From: Desulfuromonadaceae bacterium
GTDB lineage: Bacteria > Desulfobacterota > Desulfuromonadia > Desulfuromonadales > JAHYIW01
NCBI GenBank assembly: GCA_019429445.1
Contig: JAHYIW010000030.1
Span: forward strand, 1-32,438
Direction of reading: 5' to 3'
Length of the DNA: 32,438 bases
A program made the translations under genes and the position numbers. Below are positions 32,317 through 32,438 of this stretch, piece after piece (position 1 is the stretch's first letter; the number at the start of each line of letters is the position of its first letter). Under the pieces are notes generated by a model. It was not told where the DNA came from and made no database searches. It was given only the letters and a program-made list of their open reading frames with translations.

Positions 32317-32438
32317 CAACGAGCAGGTGATAATTTCCAAAGCTGAATGGCGCGATATGAATCAGCGGTAGCTGACACAGGCCCTGATTTTGTTTCGTCA
32401 TCTATATATTGCACTTTTTTTTCAACCGGTGTACCCTA
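32312..32438 (-). repeat. Right copy of 127-bp terminal inverted repeat
   Basis: Exact reverse complement of 1-127. It starts at the TTAA of the IS right end and runs to the end of the window. It does not continue the ABC exporter gene that flanks the IS on the other side. Bases 32154-32311, between the transposase start and this repeat, are the AT-rich IS terminal region and hold nothing else. Confidence 0.9.

Overview
This is a 32.4-kb, GC-rich, densely packed chromosomal segment of a Gram-negative bacterium. It is mostly housekeeping genes with short gaps. No tRNA, rRNA, CRISPR array or prophage genes are visible. Two CX2CX2CXnC iron-sulfur flavoproteins, a PiT-PhoU-like phosphate transporter, an RdgC-family protein longer than the E. 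coli one and a BCAM0308-type zinc protein together suggest the Desulfuromonadales/Geobacterales group. That placement is inference from gene content, not a computed result.

Layout. 0-3 kb (minus strand): a PilZ c-di-GMP receptor, a family-2-like glycosyltransferase and miaA, the last two overlapping by 4 nt. 3-6 kb: a DUF445 membrane protein and an iron-sulfur flavoprotein facing the ribosome-assembly GTPase YsxC/EngB. 6-11 kb: ferritin, an atypical SDR, a MerA-like flavoprotein disulfide reductase, a beta-carbonic anhydrase, a mini J-domain protein and a BCAM0308-family zinc protein. 11-16 kb: ilvE, hisC and the overlapping pair mutY-rnd, then a convergent DCC thiol-oxidoreductase-like gene. 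16.5-21.5 kb: an RdgC-family gene, the speE-speA polyamine operon (minus) and divergent proC. 21.5-25.4 kb: a thioredoxin-fold-like 91-aa protein behind a strong promoter/operator, the large phosphate transporter (minus) and a second iron-sulfur flavoprotein. 25.4-30 kb: an RhlE-type DEAD-box helicase behind an attenuator-like leader, a FabH-like ketoacyl synthase, a Bax-inhibitor-1 protein, a YehS homologue and a small membrane protein. 30-32.4 kb: the 3' end of an ABC exporter gene cut by an intact IS1634-type insertion sequence.

Polyamine (speA/speE), proline (proC), histidine (hisC) and branched-chain amino acid (ilvE) synthesis, DNA/RNA maintenance (mutY, rnd, RdgC-like, miaA, helicase) and redox/iron handling (ferritin, two flavoproteins, disulfide reductase) are scattered rather than arranged as one pathway cluster.

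The more unusual content is non-coding. A 151-bp palindromic element is present twice in opposite orientations, each copy just upstream of a gene. A different, nested 152-bp palindrome lies at 28.2 kb. A CACGAAG/CTTCGTG-type repeat supplies a stop codon at one place and abuts a start codon at another. A promoter-leader-terminator arrangement precedes the helicase. The first and last 127 bases are exact reverse complements and diverge exactly at the IS boundary; this is probably an assembly-graph signature (127 is a common k-mer length) but may reflect real inverted repeats. I found no convincing new multi-gene system.
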